From: JBFLXB01 sp964570625
GTDB lineage: Bacteria; Nitrospirota; Nitrospiria; 2-01-FULL-66-17
Direction of reading: 5' to 3'
Assembly: GCA_964570625.1 (NCBI GenBank)
Contig: CAZMYW010000023.1
Span: 121,627 to 185,626, forward strand
DNA: 64,000 nt
The position numbers were made by a program, and so were the translations under genes. The notes under the pieces were generated by a model. It made no database searches. It had not been told where the DNA came from and worked only from the letters and a program-made list of their open reading frames with translations. Shown in pieces: positions 8,046-17,010 of the stretch (the stretch's first letter is position 1; each line of letters opens with the position of its first letter).

Positions 8046-8999
8046 GTGAGCGAACTCATCCAGATCACCCGAGGTCCTACGCGTCGCGGCAAGCGGCCGG
8101 GGCCGACGGCCGAGTCATCACGTCGCCAACCGCTGCCCCCGTGGATTCGCGTGCGGCTGCGTCAGGGACCGGAACTTGCGCGGGTGCGCGGGCTCATGCG
8201 CGAGTCGGTGCTGCACACCGTGTGCGAGGAAGCGCGCTGCCCGAACCTCTGGGAGTGCTGGAACCGCGGCACCGCCACGTTCATGATCCTGGGCGACATT
8301 TGCACGCGCTCGTGCGGGTTTTGCGCGGTGAAAACCGGACGGCCGTCGGATCTCGATTGGGACGAACCGCGGCGCGTGGCTGAGGCGGTGCGGGCCATGG
8401 GCCTCAAACACGCCGTGATCACCTCGGTCAACCGCGACGAATTGCCCGACGGCGGGGCCACGGTGTTCGCCCAGACCATCCGGGCGATTCGAGCACTCAA
8501 CCCCGAATGCCGTGTCGAGGTGCTGATCCCCGACTTTCAAGGCTGTGACGTCGCGCTGGCAACCGTGCTCGCCGTGGCCCCCGACATCCTCACCCACAAC
8601 ACGGAGACCGTGCCGAGGCTCTATCCCGCCGTCCGGCCCCAGGCGCGTTATGAACGGTCGCTCGAACTGCTGCAACGAGCCGACGCTGCCGGTGCGGTCA
8701 CCAAGACGGGCCTGATGATCGGCCTGGGTGAGACGGTCGGTGAGCTGCTCGACGTGTGTGCGGATCTGCGGCGCGTGGGCTGCGACATTCTGACCGTCGG
8801 CCAATATTTACAACCCACGCGCGAACACCTGCCCGTGTCGCGATACTACACCCCTGAAGAATTTGACCACCTTCGCGAACGTGCTCGCGCGCTCGGCTTC
8901 ACCCACGTCGAGGCCGGACCGTTGGTACGGAGTTCTTACCATGCCGAGGAACAGGCGGCATCCGTTCCACAACATCAACACGCGGTCGTTGATGGCTGA
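8046..8999 (+). CDS. lipA: Lipoyl synthase
   Basis: Radical-SAM enzyme inserting two sulfurs into protein-bound octanoyl chains. The 317-residue protein has the auxiliary-cluster cysteines at residues 60, 65 and 71 (CEEARCPNLWEC), the radical-SAM CTRSCGFC at 86-93, and the family's C-terminal RSSYHAEE near residue 297. Translation begins at GTG 8046; no strong Shine-Dalgarno is visible. A basic N-terminal stretch of about 40 residues precedes the core. lipB is not in the window. The stop overlaps the glgA start by 8 bp, so expression of the two is probably coupled although their pathways are unrelated. Confidence 0.94.
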   Translation: MSELIQITRGPTRRGKRPGPTAESSRRQPLPPWIRVRLRQGPELARVRGLMRESVLHTVCEEARCPNLWECWNRGTATFMILGDICTRSCGFCAVKTGRPSDLDWDEPRRVAEAVRAMGLKHAVITSVNRDELPDGGATVFAQTIRAIRALNPECRVEVLIPDFQGCDVALATVLAVAPDILTHNTETVPRLYPAVRPQARYERSLELLQRADAAGAVTKTGLMIGLGETVGELLDVCADLRRVGCDILTVGQYLQPTREHLPVSRYYTPEEFDHLRERARALGFTHVEAGPLVRSSYHAEEQAASVPQHQHAVVDG

Positions 9000-10464
9000 C
9001 CCGCTTCGCATCTTGTTCGCCGTGTCCGAGGTCGCGCCGTTTTCCAAAACCGGCGGCCTGGCGGACGTGGCCTCCGCGCTGCCCAAGGCGCTCGCGTCGC
9101 TGGGGCACGACGTGTGTGTGGTCACGCCGTGGTACCGGTCGTTCGAGGGCCCCGTCAACCGGTTGACCACCATGCGGATCCGCACCGCGCAGGGCGAGGT
9201 TACCGCGACGGTCGGCCGCACCACCATTCCCGGCAGCTCGGTCACGGTCTATGCCATCTCGGATAGCCGAGGATGGTTCGACCGCGATGGTCTGTATCAG
9301 TCTCCGCTGTGGGATTTCACCGACAACCTCGAGCGGTTCGCGTTTTTCTCGCGAGCGGTCCTGGAGCTGCCCAAAACGTTAGGGTGGACGCCGCACCTCA
9401 TTCACTGCAACGACTGGCAAACCGCGCTGGTCCCGATCTATCTGGCCACGGAGCGCCCGCGTCAGCCGGTTCGCACGCTCCTCACCATCCACAACATGGG
9501 GTACCACGGGACGTTTCCCGGCGATAGGTTCCGAGCCACCGGCCTTCCGACGTCGTGGTATTCGATCAACGGGTTGGAGTTTTTCGACCAGGTCAACGTG
9601 CTGAAAGGCGGGCTGCTGGCCGCAGACTTGATCAGCACCGTGAGTCCCACCTATGCCAAGGAGATCCAGACCGAGACGTTCAGTTACGGCCTGCACGGCG
9701 TGTTGGCGAGCCGGCGGGGAGAACTCGTGGGCATCCTGAACGGCATCGATCGTGGCGAGTGGGATCCCGCAAACGACCCAACGCTCGCGGCCCCGTTCTC
9801 CGCCGCGAAGCCGACGGGCAAAGCGGAGTGTCGCGACGACCTGTTGCGCCGCACCGGCCTCCCTCCCGGACCCGGACCGGTGCTGGCCATGGTCACCCGT
9901 TTGGCCGAGCAGAAGGGCGTGGACCTCCTCATTTCCTCGCTGCCCGAGCTTCTGTCGCTCGACCTTCGCCTCATCGTGCTGGGAACCGGCGACGCGCCCT
10001 ATGAGGCCGCACTGCGGGAGTGGGCAGCCAAACGACCGGATCGGATGGCTGCGGTGCTGACGTTCGACGAGTCGCTGGCCCACCGCATCATGGCCGGCGC
10101 GGACATCTTCCTGATGCCCTCCCGGTACGAGCCGTGCGGGCTCAGTCAGCTGTACGCGATGCGTTACGGCGCCGTGCCGGTTGCGCATCAAACCGGCGGG
10201 CTGGCCGACACCATCGTGGACTACGCTCCGCGCGCAGCCGAGGACGGGCTCGCCACCGGATTTCTCTTTCGTCCCTGCGCGGCGGACAGCTTCCTGCGAG
10301 CCGTGCAACTAGCGATCTCGGTTCGGCGCGATCGCAACGCCTGGAAGCGGTTGATGACGAGCGCGATGCGGGCGGACTTCGGATGGGAGCGGTCCGCGGA
10401 GCAATACGTGGACGCCTATCGTCGCGCGATCACCCAGCCCGCGAGGAAACCGCTTGGCCAGTAA
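8992..10464 (+). CDS. glgA: Glycogen synthase (ADP-glucose type)
   Basis: GT5-family glucosyltransferase that extends alpha-1,4-glucan from ADP-glucose (or UDP-glucose). The 490-residue protein begins with the GT5 signature FSKTGGLADVASALP (residues 17-31) and has HCNDWQTALVP and the C-terminal donor-binding segment PSRYEPCGLSQLYAMRYG. The ATG at 8992 is chosen because the family start FAVSEVAPF follows directly; a longer in-frame extension overlapping lipA has no family sequence. It overlaps lipA by 8 bp and the next gene by 11 bp. With the GH57 branching enzyme two genes on, this is a compact glycogen module without a visible phosphorylase or pyrophosphorylase. Confidence 0.94.
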   Translation: MADPLRILFAVSEVAPFSKTGGLADVASALPKALASLGHDVCVVTPWYRSFEGPVNRLTTMRIRTAQGEVTATVGRTTIPGSSVTVYAISDSRGWFDRDGLYQSPLWDFTDNLERFAFFSRAVLELPKTLGWTPHLIHCNDWQTALVPIYLATERPRQPVRTLLTIHNMGYHGTFPGDRFRATGLPTSWYSINGLEFFDQVNVLKGGLLAADLISTVSPTYAKEIQTETFSYGLHGVLASRRGELVGILNGIDRGEWDPANDPTLAAPFSAAKPTGKAECRDDLLRRTGLPPGPGPVLAMVTRLAEQKGVDLLISSLPELLSLDLRLIVLGTGDAPYEAALREWAAKRPDRMAAVLTFDESLAHRIMAGADIFLMPSRYEPCGLSQLYAMRYGAVPVAHQTGGLADTIVDYAPRAAEDGLATGFLFRPCAADSFLRAVQLAISVRRDRNAWKRLMTSAMRADFGWERSAEQYVDAYRRAITQPARKPLGQ

Positions 10465-11431
10465 ACGACCCCGCAAACTCAAGTCCTCGCTGAGAACCGG
10501 CTCGAAAGCCGCCCGTTCGAGCCGGGCGCGCCCCGTCGTCAAACGCGTGACCGCGGTCAAGAAAAAGGCCGCCACCAAGAAGACCGCCGCGGCACCCAAG
10601 ACCACACGGAAAAACCCCGAGCAAGGCACCACGAAGCGAATCGCTTCGTCCAAGGCGCAGGGGCCCACGCGGCCCACCCGTGCGACCGCGCTCCCGCGCG
10701 CCGAGTTGCTCGAGCAAGCTGCCGCAGCGGCGATTCCGGGACGTCACCGGATGACCCTGCCCCAGTTGCGAGCCGCGCTCGCCCAGCTTGCAGACCGGCC
10801 CTCGGACGCCACGACCTCCAGCGAGGCCGGGGTGCGGTGGTCGGTCGCGTCAACGCCACCGGCCCCGGTCTCCGGGCTTCCATGGCGATACGGGGTCACC
10901 GAGTTGGTGGCCATGCCGGTGGACCCGCTTCTGGTTTACGTCTACTGGGAACTCTCGCCGGATGTGGTTTCGCGGGTTCACGCGCAACTCGGCCCGGAGT
11001 GGAGCGGCGCCAGTCAGGTGCTGCGGGCGTATGACGTCGCGGGCGCCCCGTTGCACAACGGTGACGCCGGATCACTCGTGGCGCACGCCCGCCGTTATTT
11101 TGACCTTGACGTCAGCGCAGACGTGGGGAGCTACTACGTCCACCTCTGGCGCCCGGAGCAGTCGCTGATCTTCGAGATCGGCTGGCGTAGCCATGACGGA
11201 CGTTTCGTGTCCGCGGCGCGCTCCAACCGCGTTTACACGCCGCGAAACGCGCCCGCCGAGGGCGGAACCGAGCGATGGATGACGGTGCGGGATGGTCGCG
11301 TGATCACGACCCCGCCCCACGCGATTCCCTCGGAACCCTTCGGGGTCAGCGCGGGCCATGATGGATCGGACGCCATGCCGTGGTCCGCCACATTTCCCGC
11401 GCGCCCTGGAGGAAGGGGGAACCGGTCATGA
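10454..11431 (+). CDS. DUF4912 domain protein with basic N-terminal tail
   Basis: Function unknown. The 325-residue protein has a Lys/Arg/Ala-rich, histone H1-like N terminus (about residues 1-75, containing KKKAATKKTAA). A DUF4912 domain follows, recognised by VTELVAMPVDPLLVYVYWEL and later SYYVHLW and FVSAARSNRVYTPR. DUF4912 proteins commonly sit beside GH57 enzymes, as here. I chose the TTG at 10454, overlapping glgA by 11 bp; the start is uncertain. The stop overlaps the next ATG (ATGA), so it is translationally coupled to the branching enzyme. A role tied to glucan synthesis is inferred from context only. Confidence 0.75.
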   Translation: MASKRPRKLKSSLRTGSKAARSSRARPVVKRVTAVKKKAATKKTAAAPKTTRKNPEQGTTKRIASSKAQGPTRPTRATALPRAELLEQAAAAAIPGRHRMTLPQLRAALAQLADRPSDATTSSEAGVRWSVASTPPAPVSGLPWRYGVTELVAMPVDPLLVYVYWELSPDVVSRVHAQLGPEWSGASQVLRAYDVAGAPLHNGDAGSLVAHARRYFDLDVSADVGSYYVHLWRPEQSLIFEIGWRSHDGRFVSAARSNRVYTPRNAPAEGGTERWMTVRDGRVITTPPHAIPSEPFGVSAGHDGSDAMPWSATFPARPGGRGNRS

Positions 11432-13050
11432 GCCACCGCGGGTATCTGTGCCTGCTGCTACACGCCCACCTGCCGTTCGTGCGCCATCCGGAATACGAGC
11501 ACTTCCTGGAGGAGAACTGGTACTACGAAGCCGTCTCGGACACGTATCTCCCGATCCTGGAAGTCCTTGAGGGTCTGGAGGCCGACGGCGTCTCGTATCG
11601 GTTGACCATGACGCTTTCTCCATCGCTCGTAGCCATGTTCGACGATCCGCTGTTGCGCAGTCGTATGGTCCGCTACTTGGATCAGCGGATCGCGCTCGCG
11701 CGCTCGGAGGAACGACGACTGGCCGGCGATGTCGCGTTCGGCCCGCTGGCCACGTTTTATCGCGAACGCTTCGAGCGTAGCCGGGACGCGTTTGTCCATG
11801 GATACGGCCAGGATTTGACCGCCGCGTTTCGCGGGTTTCAGGATCGGGGGCATCTGGAGATCATCACGTGCGGAGCCACTCACGGGTTTCTGCCGTTGCT
11901 CGGCATGGTCCCGAGCGCGGTGCGCGCTCAGGTTCGCGTGGCCGTGGAGTCCTATGGTCGCGCGTTCGGGAGACCCCCTCGCGGGTTGTGGCTGCCCGAG
12001 TGCGCGTACGCACCGGGTGTGGACGCGATGCTGCGAGACGAGGGCGTGCGGTTTTTCGTGATGGAGAGCCACGGCCTGCTGCACGCCGAGCCACGGCCGC
12101 GTTTCGGCCTGCACGCGCCCGTGTATTGCCCGTCCGGCGTGGCGGCGTTCGCCCGCGACGTGGAGTCCTCGAAACAAGTCTGGAGTTCAAAAGAGGGCTA
12201 TCCCGGTGATTCCAATTATCGGGAGTACTACCGCGACGTCGGCTTCGATTTGCCCGTTGAGTACGTGCGCGGGCACCTTCCTCATCTCGGGCCGCAGTAC
12301 AACACCGGGATCAAGTACTTCCGGATCACCGGACGGACCGACCACAAGGAGCCGTACGTGCCCGCATGGGCGCGCGAACGCGCGGCTGAACACGCGGGCA
12401 ACTTCCTGTTCAACCGCCAGCACCAGATCGATTATCTGGCCGGAGCAATGGATCGCCCGCCGATCGTGGTCGCGCCGTACGACGCGGAATTGTTCGGCCA
12501 CTGGTGGTTCGAAGGACCGATGTGGATGGATCTGCTGTTCCGCAAACTGCATTTCGATCAAGACCGGATCGAACCCATCACACCGTCGGAATATCTGGAC
12601 CGGCACCCGACCAACCAGGTGGTGGAACCGTCCGCTTCGAGCTGGGGCCACAACGGCTATTACGAAGTGTGGCTCAACGGAGCCAACGACTGGATCTACC
12701 GCCACCTTCATCACGCCTCGCGACGCATGGAGGCGCTCGGCGGCCGAGACCCCAGGCCCGGCACCGTGGAGCATCGCGCGACGACCCAGGCGCTGCGCGA
12801 ATTGTTGCTGGTTCAGGCCTCGGATTGGGGGTTCATCATGAAGACGGGCACCATGGTGCCGTACGCGGTCAAGCGCACCACGGACCATCTCCTCCGGTTC
12901 CTGCGCCTCGCGGATCAACTCGACGCCGGCGCGATCGACGAGGCCTGGCTCAGGGACCTCGAAGCGCAAGACACCTGTTTTCCGCAGCTCGATGTCGCGG
13001 CCGCGTACCGCGGATCGCACGAGCCCGACGCGCTGGCGGTCACTCGGTGA
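11428..13050 (+). CDS. GH57-family 1,4-alpha-glucan branching enzyme (DUF1957 type)
   Basis: Introduces alpha-1,6 branches into glycogen. The 540-residue protein begins with the GH57 motif HAHLPFVRHPE (residues 12-22). The likely nucleophile is Glu191 in WLPECAYAPG and the acid/base is Asp352 in APYDAELFGHWWFEG, close to the positions known in archaeal GH57 branching enzymes. The C-terminal helical domain contains SDWGFIMKTG. Substrate and reaction are inferred from family and from glgA upstream; an amylase-type activity cannot be fully excluded. It overlaps DUF4912 by ATGA and rnr by GTGA, so four consecutive genes are translationally linked. Confidence 0.87.
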   Translation: MSHRGYLCLLLHAHLPFVRHPEYEHFLEENWYYEAVSDTYLPILEVLEGLEADGVSYRLTMTLSPSLVAMFDDPLLRSRMVRYLDQRIALARSEERRLAGDVAFGPLATFYRERFERSRDAFVHGYGQDLTAAFRGFQDRGHLEIITCGATHGFLPLLGMVPSAVRAQVRVAVESYGRAFGRPPRGLWLPECAYAPGVDAMLRDEGVRFFVMESHGLLHAEPRPRFGLHAPVYCPSGVAAFARDVESSKQVWSSKEGYPGDSNYREYYRDVGFDLPVEYVRGHLPHLGPQYNTGIKYFRITGRTDHKEPYVPAWARERAAEHAGNFLFNRQHQIDYLAGAMDRPPIVVAPYDAELFGHWWFEGPMWMDLLFRKLHFDQDRIEPITPSEYLDRHPTNQVVEPSASSWGHNGYYEVWLNGANDWIYRHLHHASRRMEALGGRDPRPGTVEHRATTQALRELLLVQASDWGFIMKTGTMVPYAVKRTTDHLLRFLRLADQLDAGAIDEAWLRDLEAQDTCFPQLDVAAAYRGSHEPDALAVTR

Positions 13051-15125
13051 GCCCTCGGCGCCGCGGCCCGGCTCGGCCACGCCCCAAACGCGTCGAAACC
13101 GTCACCGGCATCCTCCAGGGCCACCCTGACGGGTTCGGGTTCGTGGTTCCCGACCAGGATCCATCTCCCGACCGGCAGGACGTGTACGTGCCCGCACACG
13201 CGATGGGCGAGGCCATGCACGGCGACCGCGTGGAAGCGCAGATCGAACACCGAGAGCCGCGCCAAACCCGGGGACGGCCCCGAGACCGCGAACGGCGTCA
13301 GGGTCGTATTCTCCGCGTCCTGGAACACGCGCACCGTCAGGTGGTGGGACGCCTCGCTCGCGGGCCGGCGTTCGCGTTCGTGACTCCCACCGACCCCCGC
13401 ATCAATCGCGACGTGGTGATCCCCTCAGCCCATTTGCACGGTGCCCACGAAGGCGACCTGGTGGTAGCCGAAATCACCACGTATCCCGCAGACCAGAAAG
13501 GGTTTCAGGGCCGCATAGTTCAGGTCATGGGCCGTTCCGGCGATCCCGCGCTCGATACCGACATGGTGATCGCCGAGTTCGACCTGCCCAGGAATTTTCC
13601 GCCCGAGATCGAGCGCGAGGCCAATGCCATCCCCGAGCGCCTCACGCCAGGCGCGCTCGCGGGCCGGCGCGATCTTCGCGCATTGGCCACGGTCACGATC
13701 GACGGCGAACATGCCAAGGACTTCGACGACGCGATATCCATCGAGGAACTGCCTCACGGCTTCCGGCTCTGGGTTCACATCGCCGACGTGTCCGCTTACG
13801 TGCCCTGGGACAGTCCGCTCGACCTGGAAGCCCGTCGCCGCGGCACCAGCGTGTATTTCCCCGACCGCGTCGTGCCCATGTTCCCCGAACGGCTGTCCAA
13901 CGGCCTCTGCAGCCTCAATCCCGGCGAAGACCGCCTCACGCTGACGTGCGAAATGGTCTTCGACTCCAACGGCCATCACACCGAGTATCACCTCTACCCC
14001 AGCGTGATCACCAGCAACGAACGCATGACCTATACCTCGGTCGGGAAGATTCTGGAGCACGACGACGTGGAGTTGAGCCGGCGGTATGCCTCGTTGCTGC
14101 CCATGTTCCACACTATGCGCAAGTTGTGCGGGCAACTCTACCAGCGGCGGCGCGAACGGGGCAGCATCGACTTCGACCTGCCCGAACCGGAGATTCTCCT
14201 GGACATCTTGGGAGAAACCACGGCGATCATCAAACAAAACCGATCCATCGCGCATCGGATCATCGAAGAGTTCATGCTCGCCGCGAACGAAACCGTGGCC
14301 GCACACCTGAGCCGACAAGGCACTCCCACGTTGTACCGCATCCACGAACGCCCCGACCCCGAAAAACTGATGAACTTCGCCCTGATCGCGTCCAGCTTCG
14401 GGCACAAGGTGGTGATCAAAGAACCCATCCATCCCAAGCCCCTCGCGGCCTCGGTGGAAGCGGTTCGCGGCCGGCCCGAAGAAGCCCTGCTCAACACCCT
14501 GCTCTTGCGGTCGATGAAACAAGCCCGGTACGCGGTCACCAATATCGGTCACTTCGGCCTCGCAGCCACGAACTACACGCACTTCACCTCGCCGATCCGG
14601 CGTTATCCCGACCTGGTCATTCATCGTCTCATACGCGCCGGCTTAACCGGCGGCGGCCTGCCCGTCGAACGGCTTCAATCCCTGATGCCCCAGATCGCGC
14701 TTTCGTCCTCCTCGCGCGAACGCCTGTCCATGGAAGCGGAACGTGAAGTGGTCGATCTGAAGAAAACCCGCTTCATGGCGGACAAAATCGGCGAAGAATT
14801 CGCGGGCGTGATTTCAGGCGTCACCAACTACGGCTTCTTCATCCAGCTCGCCGATGTGTTCGTCGAGGGCCTGGTGCGCGCGGAAACCATCAAGGACGAC
14901 TACTACGTCCACGACGAAGCCCGCCACGCCCTGATCGGCCGGAGAAAACGAAAGGTGTTCCGCTTAGGCGATCCGGTACGCGTGGTGGTGGAACGGGTGG
15001 ATCTGGTCAGACGGCAGGTGAATTTTCTGCTGGCAGATCAAGGTGAACTCCAGGCACCCCCAAAAGGACCCACCGCGCGAAACAAGCGGGAAAAACGGGG
15101 AAGACGCGGACGACCTAAAGATTAA
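13047..15125 (+). CDS. rnr: Ribonuclease R (RNase II family 3'-5' exoribonuclease)
   Basis: Processive exoribonuclease for structured RNA decay and rRNA quality control. The 692-residue protein has N-terminal OB/cold-shock segments (GFGFVVPD), the RNB catalytic segment with HAKDFDDAISIEE (about residue 222), the signature HFTSPIRRYPDL (about 510) and a C-terminal S1 domain from about 590. A lysine/arginine-rich tail ends RNKREKRGRRGRPKD. The start is GTG 13047, whose GTGA overlaps the branching-enzyme stop by 4 bp. Coupling an RNase to glycogen genes is unusual but may only reflect genome compaction. Confidence 0.93.
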   Translation: MSPRRRGPARPRPKRVETVTGILQGHPDGFGFVVPDQDPSPDRQDVYVPAHAMGEAMHGDRVEAQIEHREPRQTRGRPRDRERRQGRILRVLEHAHRQVVGRLARGPAFAFVTPTDPRINRDVVIPSAHLHGAHEGDLVVAEITTYPADQKGFQGRIVQVMGRSGDPALDTDMVIAEFDLPRNFPPEIEREANAIPERLTPGALAGRRDLRALATVTIDGEHAKDFDDAISIEELPHGFRLWVHIADVSAYVPWDSPLDLEARRRGTSVYFPDRVVPMFPERLSNGLCSLNPGEDRLTLTCEMVFDSNGHHTEYHLYPSVITSNERMTYTSVGKILEHDDVELSRRYASLLPMFHTMRKLCGQLYQRRRERGSIDFDLPEPEILLDILGETTAIIKQNRSIAHRIIEEFMLAANETVAAHLSRQGTPTLYRIHERPDPEKLMNFALIASSFGHKVVIKEPIHPKPLAASVEAVRGRPEEALLNTLLLRSMKQARYAVTNIGHFGLAATNYTHFTSPIRRYPDLVIHRLIRAGLTGGGLPVERLQSLMPQIALSSSSRERLSMEAEREVVDLKKTRFMADKIGEEFAGVISGVTNYGFFIQLADVFVEGLVRAETIKDDYYVHDEARHALIGRRKRKVFRLGDPVRVVVERVDLVRRQVNFLLADQGELQAPPKGPTARNKREKRGRRGRPKD

Positions 15126-15130
15126 AGATT

Positions 15131-15162
15131 CGACCCCGCTATGCCGCGACCCCGCTATGCCG
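15131..15162. repeat. 16-bp tandem duplication
   Basis: CGACCCCGCTATGCCG occurs twice back to back (15131-15146 and 15147-15162). It is preceded by TAAAGAT repeated twice at the rnr stop. It marks the border between rnr and the decayed toxin-antitoxin region and looks like local slippage. Confidence 0.7.
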
Positions 15163-15192
15163 CTACGCTTACGATTCCCTGCAGGAGCCGCC

Positions 15193-15390
15193 ATGGACAT
15201 TAAAGGAGTTCAGTTTCTCTCTGATAACAAAGGCGAGAAGACCGCCGTCCTCATCAACCTCAAGCGCCATCGCCAGCTCTGGGAGGACCTGTACGACGCG
15301 ATCGTGGCGGAGAGCCGGAAACGAGAACAGCGAGTGCTTTGGTCAACCGTCCAGAAACGTCTGCGGGTAAAGTCTACCTCGCGTGGGTAG
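15193..15390 (+). CDS. RelB-like type II antitoxin
   Basis: Small antitoxin-like protein of 65 residues starting MDIKGVQFLSDNKGEKTAVL, followed by a segment (WEDLYDAIVAESRKRE) typical of RelB/Phd-class antitoxins paired with RelE toxins. Such proteins neutralise an mRNA-cleaving toxin and repress their own promoter. GGAG lies about eight nt before the ATG. The C-terminal residues (RVKSTSRG) look out of frame with the family ending; the alternative frame reads SAGKVYLA, so a frameshift near 15360 is likely. The following RelE is only a broken remnant, leaving this an orphan antitoxin. Confidence 0.65.
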   Translation: MDIKGVQFLSDNKGEKTAVLINLKRHRQLWEDLYDAIVAESRKREQRVLWSTVQKRLRVKSTSRG

Positions 15391-15505
15391 ATATCAAATT
15401 GTCTTTGCCCGGTCCGCTGAGCGATTATCGCGTGGTTTATCGGATCGACGATGCCACCTGATTGACATCACCCATATTCGACACCGAAAAAACGTTTACA
15501 GATAG
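15390..15505 (+). pseudogene. RelE/ParE-family toxin remnant
   Basis: Only the C-terminal third of a RelE-family toxin is recognisable. One frame reads DYRVVYRIDD from 15423 and then hits a stop. The next frame resumes exactly where the family continues, LIDITHIRHRKNVYR from 15458, ending at TAG 15503-15505. Together these match the classic RelE ending (DYRVvYrIdd...I..I.HRk.vYr) split by a one-base loss at about 15455-15458. About 60 N-terminal residues, including the start, are missing. No working toxin can be made. Confidence 0.75.
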
Positions 15506-15552
15506 ACTCGATCAAGAAATATCCGTCCCCATTTCTTTCCATATTCTTTCGA

Positions 15553-16590
15553 TCAGGACAGCCAGTTCTCATCTTTGAGGCGGTTCCACGCGACCCGAAC
15601 GTGCTCAGGCCGGAACATGAGGCGCTTGCGATCATTCCACTTGTGAACATCTTTGATCGCACCCTCGACATCGACGGCGGCTGGCGACCCATGCTTTGCC
15701 ACCCAATGTACAGACGAAAGCAGCTCCACCCCATAAGGCGTCTCGAACCCCTCAATCAGGGCGGATACCCGCTTTAGGCGCGTCCTGGACTCCTGCCTGC
15801 CAGTTAGGAAGGCGTTAGCCTCATCGACCGCGCCTGGTAGCAGGTCGATTTCCGCATCTGGCTTTTGGCTGTCGCCATAGCCGCGTATGTAGTGGCCCTC
15901 GATACGCTCCAATACTTTGTTGAGATTCGCAGCGTATGGCCCATACAGCCCGGCCTCGTACCGGAGTTTGAGCGGTTCGCCGGCCTCCTGAAGAAAATAA
16001 GCGAGCTTTTGAATCTCAAGAAGTGTCCGGCGATAGTGAAGCGCCGCATACTGCTCCATGAGTTTAATGAAGAGTGCCCGACTCGCCGTCATCTTGGGCC
16101 GTTCGGTTCGCACCGGCATCTTCTTCGCATCGGGTGCGCCGTGCGGCGCATATATAAGGACCCGAACATTTGAGAGCGGAGCCAACGCTGCCTCGATCAT
16201 GGGCCGCACCACGGCCCAGTCAAGGCCGCCATTGCCGCATCCGAGCGGAGGCACGGCGATCGAGTGAATACCGAGACGCTTGATGTCATCGACCAGCGCC
16301 CTCAGCCCGGATTCAATGTCTTCGAGTTTTGATCTACCGCGCCAATGGCGTTTAGTTGGGAAATTGATGATATATCTCGGACTCACTATTCGCCCGGTTT
16401 CGACAATAAACATGAGGCCTGGCTTTACCTGCTTGGCTTTGCAGGCTCGCTCATAGGCCCGAAAGTTCTCGGGAAACGCTTGCTTAAACTGTAACGCAAT
16501 GCCCTTGCCCATGTGCCCCACGGTGTTCACCGTATTCACCAAGGCTTCGGCGTCGGCCAGCAATAAATTCCCTTCAGTATGCTCAATCAT
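15553..16590 (-). CDS. darG: DarG-type antitoxin (macrodomain DNA ADP-ribosylglycohydrolase)
   Basis: Antitoxin of the DarTG system: the macrodomain removes ADP-ribose that DarT places on thymidines in single-stranded DNA, and the C-terminal domain binds DarT. The 345-residue protein is full length. The macrodomain (about 1-155) shows ALVNTVNTVGHMGKGIALQF and the phosphate loop PPLGCGNGGLDW. The C-terminal part (from about 165) starts MTASRALFIKLMEQY and has LEIQKLAYFLQEAG, matching known DarG proteins. It starts 11 nt after the darT remnant in the usual darT-darG order. Its GC is lower than that of its neighbours, consistent with transfer. Confidence 0.85.
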   Translation of the reverse strand: MIEHTEGNLLLADAEALVNTVNTVGHMGKGIALQFKQAFPENFRAYERACKAKQVKPGLMFIVETGRIVSPRYIINFPTKRHWRGRSKLEDIESGLRALVDDIKRLGIHSIAVPPLGCGNGGLDWAVVRPMIEAALAPLSNVRVLIYAPHGAPDAKKMPVRTERPKMTASRALFIKLMEQYAALHYRRTLLEIQKLAYFLQEAGEPLKLRYEAGLYGPYAANLNKVLERIEGHYIRGYGDSQKPDAEIDLLPGAVDEANAFLTGRQESRTRLKRVSALIEGFETPYGVELLSSVHWVAKHGSPAAVDVEGAIKDVHKWNDRKRLMFRPEHVRVAWNRLKDENWLS

Positions 16591-16601
16591 GGCCGCCTAC
16601 G

Positions 16602-17010
16602 TCAGTGGTAGTACCAGTCTCGCCGAATCACGACAGGCCGGTGCAACCGGGCCGGAAATCGAGAAAGAATCTCCTCGACCAGGGTTTTCACGCGTTGGTC
16701 GATCACAACGATTTCCTTAACGTGTGACCAGTCACAAAAACGGTGAACTAGGAATTCAGCCTGCTTCCGCCGCTGGCGGTCGGGGTCATCTATGTTGTCT
16801 GCCCAATAGCGCTGATACACGATCGTCCAATCTACCTGATCGAGAGCAGAAAGCTGATCGAACCAATCGGTAAACATCGCGAGACCGTGCCCATTGGAGA
16901 AGACAAAGCCCCCGCCGCTGTCCTCAATCGTTTGGCAGGTCGTGACCAAGTAGATAAGCGGTTCTTGCCCTTTGTTGTAGCTCGGAACGCGGCCGGTTTT
17001 CAAGTTCAAC
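16602..17010 (-). pseudogene. darT: DarT DNA ADP-ribosyltransferase toxin, N-terminally truncated
   Basis: The C-terminal half of DarT (former DUF4433) is clear on the minus strand: YNKGQEPLIYLVTTCQTIED, FVFSNGHGLAMFTDWFDQL, DRQRRKQAEFLVHRF and a final RRDWYYH. The catalytic glutamate of the QAEFLV segment is retained. The N-terminal half with the NAD-binding histidine/asparagine region and the PRSPMLY segment is absent, because the sequence upstream of about 17010 is abiEii in another frame. The remnant therefore cannot be an active toxin. It lies directly upstream of an intact darG. Confidence 0.85.

Noticed and set aside
12504..13046. Long N-terminal extension of RNase R inside the GH57 gene
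   Set aside because: It overlaps the branching enzyme in another frame and has no RNase similarity. GTG 13047 with GTGA coupling is the natural start.
15131..15162. CRISPR array beside the defence remnants
   Set aside because: Only two adjacent 16-bp units with no spacers, and no cas genes. It is a simple tandem duplication.
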